Shown one piece after another: positions 1 to 9,112 of a DNA stretch of 64,000 nucleotides. A program made the position numbers and the translations under genes. How positions within the stretch are numbered: position 1 is the first letter of the stretch; each line of letters opens with the position of its first letter. Source of the stretch: Sphingomonas sp. UNC305MFCol5.2 (GTDB lineage: Bacteria; Pseudomonadota; Alphaproteobacteria; Sphingomonadales; Sphingomonadaceae); the NCBI RefSeq assembly GCF_000712135.1, contig NZ_JOOE01000002.1, positions 744,001 to 808,000 on the forward strand, given 5' to 3'. The notes under the pieces were generated by a model. The model searched no databases and had not been told where the DNA came from. It saw nothing but the letters and a program-made list of their open reading frames with translations.

Positions 1-463
1 CGGCGACGCCCTCGCCATGTTCGGCGGAGAAGGGGATCGGATCGCCCAGGCCCAGCGCCATCGCTTCGATTATGCCCGATTCGCCTGCTTTTCCCTCCGC
101 CTTGTTGGCCATCAGCACCACCGGACGGTCGGTGCTGCGCAGCCAGCGGGCGATCTCCTCGTCGAGCGGCGTCACCCCCGCCCGCGCGTCGATCAGGAAC
201 AGCGAGACATCGGCATCGCGCACCGCGGCCTCGGTCTGCGCGCGCATCCGGCCGGGGAGCGTGGCAACGTCCTTGTCCTCATAGCCCGCGGTGTCCATCA
301 CCCGGAATTCGAGCCCGAGCAGGTTCGCCTCGCCCTCGCGGCGATCGCGCGTCACGCCGGGCTGATCGTCGACCAGCGCCAGCCGCTTGCCGACGAGCCG
401 GTTGAACAAGGTCGACTTGCCGACATTCGGACGTCCGATGATGGCGACGATGGGAAGAGGCAT
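1..463 (-). CDS. der: GTPase Der (EngA), N-terminal part, cut by window edge
   Basis: The reading frame on the minus strand starts at ATG 461-463 and runs off the left edge, giving about 154 residues of the first G domain. Visible motifs are the P-loop GRPNVGKS near residue 10, the G3 motif DTAGYED, and NKAE for G4. Der carries two tandem G domains and a KH-like domain and acts in 50S subunit assembly; the second G domain and KH domain lie outside the window. It sits downstream of bamB, a common neighbour order in alphaproteobacteria, but a terminator-like hairpin separates the two, so it probably has its own promoter in the repeat-rich gap. Confidence 0.93.
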   Translation of the reverse strand, partial: MPLPIVAIIGRPNVGKSTLFNRLVGKRLALVDDQPGVTRDRREGEANLLGLEFRVMDTAGYEDKDVATLPGRMRAQTEAAVRDADVSLFLIDARAGVTPLDEEIARWLRSTDRPVVLMANKAEGKAGESGIIEAMALGLGDPIPFSAEHGEGVA

Positions 464-472
464 TTTCTAACT

Positions 473-630
473 CACTCCCCTCCCTGCTTGCAGGGAGGGG
501 CTGGGGGTGGGTGCGCGTGTCTGCGCGCCTAATAGACTCTCGGGCGGTATAAACAAAGTGACGGGCGGGGCATCGAGCCCCACCCGTCACTACCCACCCC
601 TAAACCCCTCCCTGAAGGGAGGGGAGAATC
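473..630. repeat. Pair of inverted palindromic units (CCCCTCCCTG family)
   Basis: Two hairpins, 477-500 (CCCCTCCCTG / CAGGGAGGGG) and 605-624 (CCCCTCCCT / AGGGAGGGG), face each other in inverted orientation; the flanking GGGGTGGG and CCCACCCC also match when one copy is reversed. The design is like a REP/BIME unit. The same layout with unrelated sequences recurs in several other gaps of this window. Confidence 0.7.
550..589 (-). terminator. Rho-independent terminator after bamB
   Basis: On the minus strand a stem GACGGG-GGGGC / GCCCC-CCCGTC is followed by a T-rich tract (ACTTTGTTTAT). It lies about 45 bases past the bamB stop and should end the yfgM-like/bamB transcript before der. Confidence 0.7.
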
Positions 631-634
631 CAGG

Positions 635-1960
635 TTACCTGTACGCGCTCAACCGACCCTTGTCGTCGAGGACGTAGAGCGTGTTGTTCGCGACGACGAG
701 CGGAAGCGAGATCGATTCCTTGACGTCCATCGTGCCGGTCACGCTGCCGTCGGTCGGCGAGGCGAAGACGATCTCGCCGCGGCTGTTGCCGAGGATGAGG
801 CGGCCGCCGGCGAGCACCGGGCCGACCCAACTGATCGGATTCTTCGACTTCTTCTCATTCTCATAGTGGCGCAGCTGCGAGATCCAGCGGATCTTGCCGG
901 TTCCGCGCGCGATCGCGAGGAGCCGGGCGTCGTCGGTCACGACGAACAGCCATTCGCCCGCCGCCCACGGCGTCGAGATGCCGGCGATGGTCTGCTCCCA
1001 CAGCGGATTGCCGCTGGCCATGTCCATCGCGACCATGCGGCCGCCCTGGCCGATCGCATAGACGCGGCCCTGATCGATCACCGGCTCGGCATCGATATCC
1101 GAAAGCGACGAAACCGAAGTCGACATCGACGTGCGCGAGAGCACCACGTCCCACAGCGAACGGCCATTCTCGTAGCGATAGGCATTGAGCTCGCCCGACG
1201 AGAAGCCGGCGACCACCGTGCCCAGCGCCGAGGCCGGCGCGGCGACGCCGAACACGCCCTGCGATTCGAGGCTGGCCGAGACCGTCCAGCTGATCTCGCC
1301 GGTATCCTGCGCCAGCGCGAAGAGCTGGTTGTCCTGCGTGACGACATAGGCATTGCCATTGGCGAGCGTCGGCGCGCCGCGCAGCGGGCCACCAGGACGC
1401 TTGCGCCACACCACCGCGCCGTCGGCGACGTTGAGCGCGACCACGTCGCCGAGGCCGTTGCTGGCGAACGCGCGTTCGCCCTCGACGCTGACGCCGCCGC
1501 CGAAGCGCGCGGTCTTGTTGCCCTCGTCTTCCTTGGCGGTGCTGGCGCGCCACAATTCAGCGCCGGTGTCCGCCGCCATCGCATGGACGACGCCGTCGGT
1601 ATCGATCACGAAGAGCTTGTTCTCGGACACGACCGGCGACGCGGCGAGCCGCTCCTTCTTGGAAGGCTTGGCGACGTCCTTCGACCAGATTCGCGTCGGG
1701 CTCGCGCCGAGTGCCAAATGGCCCATCGACTTGGCCGCGTTGCCGCCGGGCTGGCGCCAGCCGTCGTTCGCGGCCGCTTCGGGAAGCAGCACGTCGACGG
1801 CCGCGAGCGACTTGTCCGCCGCGATGTCGCTCTCCGACACCAGGATCGGCACGCGCTCGCCGAGCACGGGGGTCTTCTTGCCGCCGCCTTTGAAGATCCC
1901 GCAGCCGCTCACCATCGCGAGCGCCGCGAGAGCGGCAGCCACCCTCACCTTGTTGTTCAT
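635..1960 (-). CDS. bamB: Outer membrane protein assembly factor BamB
   Basis: A 441-residue lipoprotein. The signal peptide ends in a lipobox V-S-G-C with Cys20. The body is built of repeated PQQ/WD-like blades (for example GAELWRA, GAVVWRKR, GEISWTV, GNPLWEQ, GKIRWISQ), as expected for the eight-bladed BamB propeller. BamB is a periplasm-facing lipoprotein of the BAM complex that inserts beta-barrel proteins in the outer membrane. The start overlaps the stop of the preceding TPR protein by four bases (ATGA), so the two are translationally coupled. Family length is about 380-450 residues, so the gene is complete. Confidence 0.94.
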   Translation of the reverse strand: MNNKVRVAAALAALAMVSGCGIFKGGGKKTPVLGERVPILVSESDIAADKSLAAVDVLLPEAAANDGWRQPGGNAAKSMGHLALGASPTRIWSKDVAKPSKKERLAASPVVSENKLFVIDTDGVVHAMAADTGAELWRASTAKEDEGNKTARFGGGVSVEGERAFASNGLGDVVALNVADGAVVWRKRPGGPLRGAPTLANGNAYVVTQDNQLFALAQDTGEISWTVSASLESQGVFGVAAPASALGTVVAGFSSGELNAYRYENGRSLWDVVLSRTSMSTSVSSLSDIDAEPVIDQGRVYAIGQGGRMVAMDMASGNPLWEQTIAGISTPWAAGEWLFVVTDDARLLAIARGTGKIRWISQLRHYENEKKSKNPISWVGPVLAGGRLILGNSRGEIVFASPTDGSVTGTMDVKESISLPLVVANNTLYVLDDKGRLSAYR

Positions 1961-2664
1961 TTAGCCTTGGTATCCTTCGACTGATCGATGGCGTCGACAC
2001 CGAGTACGCCCGCCAGCTGAACCGCACGTTGACGGATCGATTCGGGGACCTTCGCGCCGCCTTGCGCGATCTGTCCGTAGAGCCGGCCTGCCTCGGCCTT
2101 GTTGCCTGCCTTGAGATAGGCCGCGGCGACGAGCTCGCCCGCAGTGCCGAGCCACGGCGAATTGGGATTGGTCAGCCCCTTCAGGCGATCGATCACGACC
2201 TGCGGCTTGAGACTGTCATATTCGGCGACCGTCTGGCGGATCAGCGCGAGATCGCGATAGGGCTGCTCGAATTTCGCGTTGTTCGCGACTTCGGCGAACT
2301 TCGCGGCGGCGCCCTTGGCGTCGTTCTTCTGGAGCAGCAGATTGCCTTGGGCGATCCGGGCCATCGCGGCATAGCCTTCGCCACTGCCGGCCGCGATCCT
2401 GTCGAGCTCGGGCAGTGCCTTGTCGGCCTTGCTCTCCTCGACGAGGCGCATCGCCGCATCGAACTGCTCGCCCTGCGTCCCCGCCTTCTGCGTGTTGTAA
2501 TGCTGCCAATAGAGCCACCCGCCGAACGCGATCAGCGCGAGCACCACGGCGCCGAGAATCCAGCGACCATAGTTGCGCAGGATGTGCATCGCCTGATCGC
2601 GGCGATACTCCTCGTCGACTTCGCGCAGAAAGGCTTCGTCAGTGGTACCGGGAGGAAGCGCCAA
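1957..2664 (-). CDS. YfgM-like membrane-anchored TPR protein
   Basis: 235 residues. A short cytoplasmic N-terminus (about 1-34) leads into one membrane segment (WILGAVVLALIAFGGWLYW) and a periplasmic alpha-helical TPR-like domain. This is the architecture of YfgM, an ancillary subunit of the SecYEG translocon and periplasmic chaperone network, which also neighbours bamB in enterobacteria. The start codon appears to be TTG (2662-2664) with GGAG just upstream; no better in-frame ATG precedes the membrane segment. Overlaps bamB by four bases. Confidence 0.85.
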   Translation of the reverse strand: MALPPGTTDEAFLREVDEEYRRDQAMHILRNYGRWILGAVVLALIAFGGWLYWQHYNTQKAGTQGEQFDAAMRLVEESKADKALPELDRIAAGSGEGYAAMARIAQGNLLLQKNDAKGAAAKFAEVANNAKFEQPYRDLALIRQTVAEYDSLKPQVVIDRLKGLTNPNSPWLGTAGELVAAAYLKAGNKAEAGRLYGQIAQGGAKVPESIRQRAVQLAGVLGVDAIDQSKDTKAK

Positions 2665-2740
2665 GAGTGACTCCGTGGGGTTGTTGCGGGCGCGGACCTT
2701 AGCCGTGCCCTCCGCCTAAAGGAAGCGTGCTGCTAGCCCT

Positions 2741-3598
2741 TCAGCCGCGCGCGGGATAGACCTGTTCGGTGCCCGGGAAGTCCCGCGACCGGACTTCGGC
2801 GGCATAGGTCTCAACCGCGGCGGAAATGCGGCCAGCGAGATCGTCGTAGCGCTTCACGAAGCGCGGCGTGCGCTCGAACAGGCCGAGCATGTCTTCGGTC
2901 ACCAGCACCTGCCCGTCGCATTGCGCCGAGGCGCCGATGCCGATCACGGGGACCGGCACGGCGGCGGTGATCTCGTTGGCAAGGCCCTCGACCACGCCTT
3001 CCGCGACCATGCCGAACGCGCCGGCCTCCGCGATCGCGCGGGCATCGTCGAGAATCTGCGCATGCTCGGCATTGCTGCGGCCGCGCGCGCCATAGCCGCC
3101 CAACGCATTCACCGACTGCGGGGTGAGGCCGATATGGCCCATCACCGGGATGCCGCGGCGCGTGAGGAACTCGACCACCGGCGCCATCGCCGTGCCCCCT
3201 TCCAGCTTCACCCCCGCGGCACCGGTTTCGGCGAGAACGCGCGCGGCCGATTCGAAGGCGTGCTCGGGGCTCGCCTCGTAGCTGCCGAAGGGCATGTCGA
3301 CGATCACCAGCGAATGATAGCTGCCGCGCACCACCGCAGCGCCGTGCGCGATCATCATGTCGAGCGTCACCGGTAGCGTCGAGGGCAGACCGTAGATCAC
3401 CTGGCCGAGGCTGTCGCCGACCAGCAGCACATCGCAATGCGGATCGAGCAACTGCGCCATCCGCGTGGTGTAGGCCGTCAGCATCACCACCGGATCCTTC
3501 CCCTTGCGATCGCGGATCGCGGGGATGGTGAGCCGCTTCATCGGCGACGGCGTGGGATTGGCGCGGCTGGTGCTGGTGTCGAGCGTGTAGGTGGACAT
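2741..3598 (-). CDS. panB: 3-methyl-2-oxobutanoate hydroxymethyltransferase PanB
   Basis: 285 residues, TIM-barrel ketopantoate hydroxymethyltransferase: 2-oxoisovalerate plus methylene-tetrahydrofolate gives 2-dehydropantoate, the first committed step of pantothenate synthesis. Visible signatures are [15 protein letters not shown], a metal-binding VDMPFGSYE stretch, the GHIGLTPQ segment and IGIGA near the C-terminus. The first 19 residues precede MKRLTIPAI, where most family members align, so an alternative start at 3541 is possible. It lies alone between the BamB operon and a small membrane protein. Confidence 0.95.
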   Translation of the reverse strand: MSTYTLDTSTSRANPTPSPMKRLTIPAIRDRKGKDPVVMLTAYTTRMAQLLDPHCDVLLVGDSLGQVIYGLPSTLPVTLDMMIAHGAAVVRGSYHSLVIVDMPFGSYEASPEHAFESAARVLAETGAAGVKLEGGTAMAPVVEFLTRRGIPVMGHIGLTPQSVNALGGYGARGRSNAEHAQILDDARAIAEAGAFGMVAEGVVEGLANEITAAVPVPVIGIGASAQCDGQVLVTEDMLGLFERTPRFVKRYDDLAGRISAAVETYAAEVRSRDFPGTEQVYPARG

Positions 3599-3654
3599 GG
3601 GACTGCTCTAGCGCCGCGACGCCGCGGGCGCCAGCAACGGCGCCCGTTAACGGC

Positions 3655-4095
3655 TCAGGAGAGCCAGCCGCGCCGCCGAGCGTAGCCCGCGAACCATATC
3701 TGAAATATTGCGATCACGAAGATCAGCGCGGGAAACGGATAGGCCGTCGCCGCGCCCTTGTGCGCGGCAAGGTCGGTGGCGAGGAAGATGTAGCCGAACT
3801 GGATCACCACTGCGATCAGCGAGATCACATAGAGCGGCTGGGCCAGCTTCGAGCGCAGCAGCAACGCGATCGAGCCGAGCAGCCCCGCGCCCACCGCGAC
3901 GGCATAATCGAGCGTGAGCCAGGCCGGCAGCGCGGCGAAATAGGCGCGATCCCAATCGGTGGCATTCGGATCGATGTCCGGGCCGTAGGCGACATGGACG
4001 TAGAAGGACGCGCAGCCCGCGAGCCCCCAGAGCACGAGAAGCACCGCCACGACCATGAACCACGCCGCAGGCTTCTGCCGAAGATAGGTAGCCAT
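3655..4095 (-). CDS. Small four-helix inner membrane protein, unknown function
   Basis: 146 residues with four hydrophobic segments, roughly 12-34, 57-79, 87-107 and 121-140, and a short Arg-rich end (ARRRGWLS). The topology and length recall small polytopic proteins of unknown role in sphingomonads; I do not recognise a functional motif. ATG 4093-4095 is followed directly by a basic stretch and the first helix, which supports this start. It is not closely packed with either neighbour. Confidence 0.75.
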   Translation of the reverse strand: MATYLRQKPAAWFMVVAVLLVLWGLAGCASFYVHVAYGPDIDPNATDWDRAYFAALPAWLTLDYAVAVGAGLLGSIALLLRSKLAQPLYVISLIAVVIQFGYIFLATDLAAHKGAATAYPFPALIFVIAIFQIWFAGYARRRGWLS

Positions 4096-4150
4096 GCATC
4101 CCTCCCATGCATTTTCTGCACGCGAGAATATCGGAAATCGGGCGCGACGG

Positions 4151-4498
4151 CTAGAGCAGCGCCCGGGCGTAGCGTTCCGGCGCGAAGCCGATCAGGATGC
4201 CGCCGGGATGTTCGAGCACCGGGCGCTTGATCATCGACGGCTGGGCCAGCATCAGCGCAGTGGCCCTTGCGGAGTCGAGGTCTTGCTTGTCGGCATCGGA
4301 GAGCTTGCGGAAGGTGGTGCCAGCGCGATTGAGCACGGTCTCCCAGCCTTGGATCTCGATCCAGCGGGCAAGGCTGGCGGGGTCGATCCCGGCGGTCTTG
4401 TAGTCGTGAAATGCATAAGGGATCGCGTGCTCGTCGAGCCAGGCGCGGGCCTTTTTGATCGTGTCGCAATTCTTGATGCCGTACATCGTGACGGTCAT
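4151..4498 (-). CDS. ArsC-family (YffB/Spx-like) thioredoxin-fold protein
   Basis: 115 residues, whole length of the ArsC/YffB family. The N-terminal beta strand is followed by the single-Cys active site motif GIKNCDT, typical of YffB-type proteins, not the CX5R loop of classical arsenate reductases. YffB-like members are glutathione-linked thiol reductases of uncertain substrate. The start overlaps the stop of the GNAT gene upstream by four bases (ATGA), so the two are co-translated. Arsenate reduction should not be assumed. Confidence 0.85.
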   Translation of the reverse strand: MTVTMYGIKNCDTIKKARAWLDEHAIPYAFHDYKTAGIDPASLARWIEIQGWETVLNRAGTTFRKLSDADKQDLDSARATALMLAQPSMIKRPVLEHPGGILIGFAPERYARALL

Positions 4499-4938
4499 GC
4501 GCCCTCCTTCAGGAAGCGGCCGAGCACCGCAACCTTTTGCCGTTCGAGGCCGAGCGCTTGGTAGAAATCGAGCGCGGCTGCGTTGTCTTCGCGGACCATG
4601 AGCTGGAGCTTGGGGGCGCCGCGGGCGCGGAGCCAGTCTTCGGCGGCAGCCATCAGCGCGCGGCCGAGCCCGGTGCGGCGCTGATCGGTCGACACCGCGA
4701 GATAATAGACCCAGCCGCGATGGCCGTCGAAGCCGACCATGACGCTACCTTCGATCATTCCCTCGCCGCGCGCGACGAATATTGTCGAGGCTGCACCGCC
4801 GAGCGCGAGGGCGAAATCGGCGTGCGGATCGTTCCACGGGCGCGTGAGGCCACAGGCGTGCCACAGCGCAACCACGGCCGCCTCGTCCTCGGCAATGGCG
4901 GGCTCGATCAGCGGGCTATGCACGTCGCGCCGGCCCAT
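4495..4938 (-). CDS. GNAT acetyltransferase, YpeA-like
   Basis: 147 residues from ATG 4936-4938. The acetyl-CoA binding motif A is DQRRTGLGRALM, and the block RPWNDP ... GFDGHRGWVYYLAV matches E. coli YpeA-type acetyltransferases, which have no firmly established substrate. A GTG at 4921-4923 is an alternative start five codons later. The frame overlaps the end of the upstream lipoprotein gene by about 30 bases and the downstream ArsC-like gene by four, so lipoprotein, GNAT and ArsC-like genes probably share a transcript with guaA. Confidence 0.85.
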   Translation of the reverse strand: MGRRDVHSPLIEPAIAEDEAAVVALWHACGLTRPWNDPHADFALALGGAASTIFVARGEGMIEGSVMVGFDGHRGWVYYLAVSTDQRRTGLGRALMAAAEDWLRARGAPKLQLMVREDNAAALDFYQALGLERQKVAVLGRFLKEGA

Positions 4939-5528
4939 AGATTGGTAATTTCGCCGTCGGGATCGCGCGAACTGAGCAGGCCGGACAGATCGCCGGCGCT
5001 GAACTCGATGCCGAGCGTCGAATCCTCGATCTTGACCGCGGTTGCGGATTCGAGCTGCTTTCGGGTCGATCCGATGCCGATACCTGCCGCGGTGGCGAAA
5101 CGGCCGCCGTCGCGCCCGTCGAGGTTCCAGCCGACGAACTTGCCGTCGTCGAAGTAAAGGCCGAGGCCTCCGCGGAAGCTGGCGAAGGACAATGCGCCGG
5201 CACCGCATTCCTGATTGTCGCCCTCTTCAATCGGGCTGCCGAGCGCGGCGGCGATCGCCCGGGTAGCAACGTCGCGCTGCGCGCCGAAAGTCACATGTCG
5301 CGTCGCGCCGGTAGGGAGCACGAGGCCAAGGCCATCGGGCGCGAGATTGACTGCGGGTTCGGCAACTTCGGCCATGTTGGCGATGTTCGTCTCGGGCACG
5401 GGCTTGGGAACGATCAGCTCATCGGCATTGCCTTGGAACACGATCGACTTGTTGGCGTCGGGCTCTTCCACCGGCCCACAGCCGGCGAGCAGCGCCAGCG
5501 CGAATCCCGCGTGCAGGCCACGTGTCAT
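4908..5528 (-). CDS. Lipoprotein of unknown function
   Basis: 206 residues if the ATG at 5526-5528 is used, which overlaps the guaA stop as ATGA; another ATG lies two codons upstream (5534). The signal peptide ends in LLAGC with Cys17 as the predicted lipidation site. The mature part is Asn/Pro/Val-rich for about 45 residues, then a compact domain ([22 protein letters not shown] ... [16 protein letters not shown]). That C-terminal layout, with a [10 protein letters not shown] motif, suggests a periplasmic beta-rich fold, but I recognise no family. Confidence 0.82.
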   Translation of the reverse strand: MTRGLHAGFALALLAGCGPVEEPDANKSIVFQGNADELIVPKPVPETNIANMAEVAEPAVNLAPDGLGLVLPTGATRHVTFGAQRDVATRAIAAALGSPIEEGDNQECGAGALSFASFRGGLGLYFDDGKFVGWNLDGRDGGRFATAAGIGIGSTRKQLESATAVKIEDSTLGIEFSAGDLSGLLSSRDPDGEITNLWAGATCIAR

Positions 5529-7081
5529 TCCCACTCGATCGTGCCCGGTGGCTTGGAGGTGTAATCGTAGGTCACCCGATTGATCCCGCGGACTTCGTTG
5601 ACGATGCGCGTCGCGACCCGCGGCAGGAAATCGCCGGGAAACTGGAAGGCGACCGCTGTCATGCCGTCGGTCGAGGTGACTGCGCGCAGCGCCAGCACAT
5701 AATCATAGGTGCGGTGATCCCCCATCACCCCGACCGTGCGCACCGGCAGCAGCACTGCGAACGCCTGCCAGATCGCGTCGTAGAGCCCGGCGTTGCGGAT
5801 CTCCTCGAGATAGATCGCGTCGGCCTTGCGGAGGATGTCGCAGCGTTCCTTGGTGACTTCGCCTGGGATGCGGATGGCGAGGCCGGGCCCGGGGAACGGG
5901 TGGCGGCCGACGAAGATGTCGGGGAGGCCGAGCTCGCAGCCGAGTGCGCGGACCTCATCCTTGAACAGCTCCCGAAGGGGCTCGACGAGCTTCATGTTCA
6001 TCCGCTCGGGAAGGCCACCGACATTATGGTGGCTCTTGATCGTCACCGATGGGCCGCCGGTGAAACTGACGCTCTCGATCACATCCGGGTAAAGCGTGCC
6101 CTGCGCGAGGAAATCGGCACCGCCGATCTTCTTCGCTTCCTCCTCGAACACCTCGATAAAGGTCTTGCCGATGAATTTCCGTTTGGCCTCGGGGTCCGTC
6201 ACGCCCGCCAACCCGTTCAGGAACAACGTCTCGGCGTTCACATGGACGAGCGGGATATTGTAATGGCCGCGGAACAGGCTGACGACCTGATCGGCCTCGC
6301 CCGAGCGCATCAGTCCGTGATCGACGAAGACGCAGGTGAGCTGCTCGCCGATCGCCTCATGGATCAATACCGCGGCGACGGCGGAGTCCACGCCGCCCGA
6401 AAGCCCGCAGATCACTCGGCCCTTGCCGACCTGTTCGCGGATCTCCGCGATCTTGGCGGCACGGAACTCGGCCATCGTCCAGTCGCCCTGCAACCCGCAT
6501 ACGTGACGGACGAAATTGGCGAGCAGCTTGGCGCCGTCGGGGGTGTGGACCACTTCCATGTGGAACTGGGTGGCGTAATAGCGGCGGGCATCGTCGGCGA
6601 CGACTGCAAAGGGCGAGCCGGGGCTGACCGCGACGGGTCGGAAGCCGGGGGCGAGCTCGGTGACCTTGTCGCCATGGCTCATCCACACCTGATGGCTCTC
6701 ACCCTCGTGCCAGACGCCGTCGAACAGCACGCAGCTATCCTCGATCTCGATGAAGGCAAGCCCGAACTCACCCGAATCGCCGAGCTGCACCGTGCCGCCC
6801 AGCTGATGCATCATCACTTGCTGACCGTAGCAGATGCCGAGGATCGGCAGCCCCGAGTCGAAGATCTCCTGCGGCACGCGCGGGCTGCCCTCTTCGAGCA
6901 CCGAGGCGGGCGAGCCGGAGAGGATGATCCCCTTGGGCTTCATCCGCTCGAAGGCCCCGGCGGCGGAAGTGAAAGGGGCGATCTCGCTATAGACCCCGGC
7001 CTCGCGCACACGGCGCGCGATCAACTGAGTCAGCTGGCTCCCGAAATCTACGATCAGGATTGAATCGGCATGATGTTCCAT
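5525..7081 (-). CDS. guaA: GMP synthase (glutamine-hydrolysing)
   Basis: 518 residues, full length. The N-terminal class I glutamine amidotransferase domain shows the nucleophile Cys84 in GICYGQQ and the His/Glu pair around HMEV. The ATP pyrophosphatase domain follows with the PP-loop [10 protein letters not shown] near residue 228, and the C-terminal dimerisation domain ends in the conserved TIEWE. It converts XMP to GMP with glutamine and ATP. Start ATG 7079-7081 places the strand ILIVDFGSQ at the expected position. The stop overlaps the lipoprotein start by four bases. Confidence 0.97.
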   Translation of the reverse strand: MEHHADSILIVDFGSQLTQLIARRVREAGVYSEIAPFTSAAGAFERMKPKGIILSGSPASVLEEGSPRVPQEIFDSGLPILGICYGQQVMMHQLGGTVQLGDSGEFGLAFIEIEDSCVLFDGVWHEGESHQVWMSHGDKVTELAPGFRPVAVSPGSPFAVVADDARRYYATQFHMEVVHTPDGAKLLANFVRHVCGLQGDWTMAEFRAAKIAEIREQVGKGRVICGLSGGVDSAVAAVLIHEAIGEQLTCVFVDHGLMRSGEADQVVSLFRGHYNIPLVHVNAETLFLNGLAGVTDPEAKRKFIGKTFIEVFEEEAKKIGGADFLAQGTLYPDVIESVSFTGGPSVTIKSHHNVGGLPERMNMKLVEPLRELFKDEVRALGCELGLPDIFVGRHPFPGPGLAIRIPGEVTKERCDILRKADAIYLEEIRNAGLYDAIWQAFAVLLPVRTVGVMGDHRTYDYVLALRAVTSTDGMTAVAFQFPGDFLPRVATRIVNEVRGINRVTYDYTSKPPGTIEWE

Positions 7082-7139
7082 GCCCGACGCGCATAGCAGA
7101 TGAAGGCGCGAGGGGAAGAGCCGTGCCGCAGAATCCGAC

Positions 7140-7919
7140 TCAATCGATGCGTTCGTGCCAAAGGACGATCATTTGCTCGAATTCGACGGACTGCACTTCG
7201 TCCCTGGCATCCATTGCTACGCGGACCGCCTCATCCTGGCCGAGAGTGACCTTGTAGCAGGTTTGGGAGGGAATCGGCTCGCACCGCTCCACGCCGGTGA
7301 CGGTCGCTTTCGCGGTATCAGCCACGATCTGCGCGCATGGCCTCTTTTCATAGGCCGCCAGGAATCTGCATTTGGGCTGGACCTTCCCGTCGGCGGAGGC
7401 GCGGACGGCGCGACGCATCGCATGATAGCCGTCGGTTGCAATCTGATCGTCCGGCGCGCTGAAGAAATCCTGCTTGCTCCGATCGAGCCCAGCGCATTCC
7501 GGGTCCCAAGGCGACCGTTCATAATCGGCGATATCCTCATGCCAGCCCTTCGGCGGCTTGCGGAAATGATAGAAGGCGATCGCATCCAGCCCATAAGCGC
7601 GGACCGGGGTTCGCGCGGTGCGCGGGCCATCCTCGACCGGCGCGAAGCGCAATGTCACCGAATCGATACGGCATAGCCCCGGCACCTGAGCGGCATAGGA
7701 ACGGCTGGTCAGCCAGCTATCGTCGAGCGGGCGTCGCGGCGCCGGCCTGCTCTTTCGACGCCGTTCGTCGATGGGCTCGAAGATGCTCCACAGTTGATCC
7801 CTGAGCTGGCGTTCGCTCGTCCGCTGGTCCTGGCTGCGCAGCTGAGCCTTGGTGACGGTCTGCTGCGCCCATGCCTGAAACGGCAAGAGAAGCAGCAGCA
7901 GTGCGATGCGTAATCCCAT
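7140..7919 (-). CDS. Exported protein of unknown function
   Basis: 259 residues from ATG 7917-7919, where a clean signal peptide begins ([19 protein letters not shown], cleavage after AWA likely). A charged helical segment rich in Gln and Arg (about 20-60) is followed by a Cys-containing globular region with several Trp and Tyr ([20 protein letters not shown]). Five or more Cys in the mature part suggest disulfides. No family recognised. It lies downstream of the serine hydrolase with a 62-base gap and may be co-transcribed with it. Confidence 0.8.
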   Translation of the reverse strand: MGLRIALLLLLLPFQAWAQQTVTKAQLRSQDQRTSERQLRDQLWSIFEPIDERRRKSRPAPRRPLDDSWLTSRSYAAQVPGLCRIDSVTLRFAPVEDGPRTARTPVRAYGLDAIAFYHFRKPPKGWHEDIADYERSPWDPECAGLDRSKQDFFSAPDDQIATDGYHAMRRAVRASADGKVQPKCRFLAAYEKRPCAQIVADTAKATVTGVERCEPIPSQTCYKVTLGQDEAVRVAMDARDEVQSVEFEQMIVLWHERID

Positions 7920-7981
7920 GTCTCTCCCCCCCTTCACGAGGCTAGCGGCGACAGTGCATCGCCTCCAGTCCCTTGCTGCGG

Positions 7982-9040
7982 CTAGCGCCCCGGCGGCGCG
8001 AGCGCGTCGACGATTCGCCCGGCAGCTTCGGAAAGCTTGCCCTGCGCGGTGGGCGTCGAGCGATTGGCGAGCAGGACGATGGCGAGTTTGCGTTCGGGAT
8101 AGAGCTGGATCACGCTGGAGAAGCCGAAGGTGCCGCCCGAGGTGCGCAGCTGGCGTCCGCCGGCGGGGAGCTCGCTGACGATCCAGTTGAGCGCGACCCA
8201 CGTCTTCTTGTCGAGCGTGAACCAGGTCCCCTTGTGGTTCAGCGCGACCGCTGGATCCTTCTCGTTCAGCTGGAGCGCGGCGTAGCGGAGCATGTCGTTG
8301 GTCGAATAGCGCCAACCGAACTTCTCGCGAGGCAGGACCGCGGCCTCGTTGCCCTCGGCATCATAGCCGGTCGCGGCGGCGCTGCCGGTGAAGCCCAGCG
8401 GCCGTTCGATCTCGCGGAGCAGCAACGCATTATACGGCTCGCCATAGATGCGCTCGAGTACGTAGATCAGCAGCTGCGCGGCCACATTCGAATGCGCGAC
8501 GTCCTCGCCGGGGCGTTTGCCGGGTGAGACTTTCCGGAGATCGGCCATGAAATCGGCCTTGCCGTAAGCGGCGAGCGCCTTGGCCATGCGGTAACGGCCG
8601 GGATCTTCGCCGAGGCCCGACAGATCGGGAAGATTGTCGGGCAGCGCCGAGGTCATGTTGGCGAGGTGGAGCAACCGTATCGGCTGGCCTTCGAACTGGA
8701 GCATCGGCCAGTCGCCGTCGAGATATTTGCGGACATCGTCGTCGAGGCTGGCCTTGCCGGCGATCACCGCGCGGGCGAGCAACAGGCTGGTGATCGTCTT
8801 GGAGATCGACCCGATCTCATAGAGGGTATCGGCGGTGGGCGCCGGGCCGCCCTTTGCGATCGAACCGAAATGCCAGCTGGTGGACTTGCCGTCGCGGACG
8901 ATCCCGATCGACAGGCCGACGCCTTTCTCGGCGGCGAGATAGTCGGTGCCGGCGGTGCGGGCGACTTCATCAACCGTTGCCTGCTGGGCGAAAGCCGGCG
9001 TCGCCAGCAGGCACATGGCCATCATCGAGCGCATCAGCAT
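7982..9040 (-). CDS. Exported serine hydrolase, beta-lactamase/PBP fold
   Basis: 352 residues, signal peptide MLMRSMMAMCLLATPAFAQQ. The class C beta-lactamase-like family motifs are present: SISK (S-x-x-K) near residue 80 with the nucleophilic Ser, and a TSGGTFGFSS stretch standing for the third motif. The second motif, usually Y-x-N, reads H-S-N in AHSNVAAQLL. Such proteins include esterases, D-aminopeptidases and peptidoglycan-related hydrolases; true beta-lactamase activity cannot be inferred. Substrate unknown. Confidence 0.87.
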   Translation of the reverse strand: MLMRSMMAMCLLATPAFAQQATVDEVARTAGTDYLAAEKGVGLSIGIVRDGKSTSWHFGSIAKGGPAPTADTLYEIGSISKTITSLLLARAVIAGKASLDDDVRKYLDGDWPMLQFEGQPIRLLHLANMTSALPDNLPDLSGLGEDPGRYRMAKALAAYGKADFMADLRKVSPGKRPGEDVAHSNVAAQLLIYVLERIYGEPYNALLLREIERPLGFTGSAAATGYDAEGNEAAVLPREKFGWRYSTNDMLRYAALQLNEKDPAVALNHKGTWFTLDKKTWVALNWIVSELPAGGRQLRTSGGTFGFSSVIQLYPERKLAIVLLANRSTPTAQGKLSEAAGRIVDALAPPGR

Positions 9041-9112
9041 CGCCGCTCCTCCCCTTTTGCCAGAGGCTGCGCCTCCTACGCTGTCGCTTCGATGAATGCC
9101 CCCCGCCGCGCG

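Noticed and set aside
4151..4498. Calling the ArsC-like gene an arsenate reductase
   Set aside because: The active site is the KNCDT type of YffB, and no other ars genes are near.
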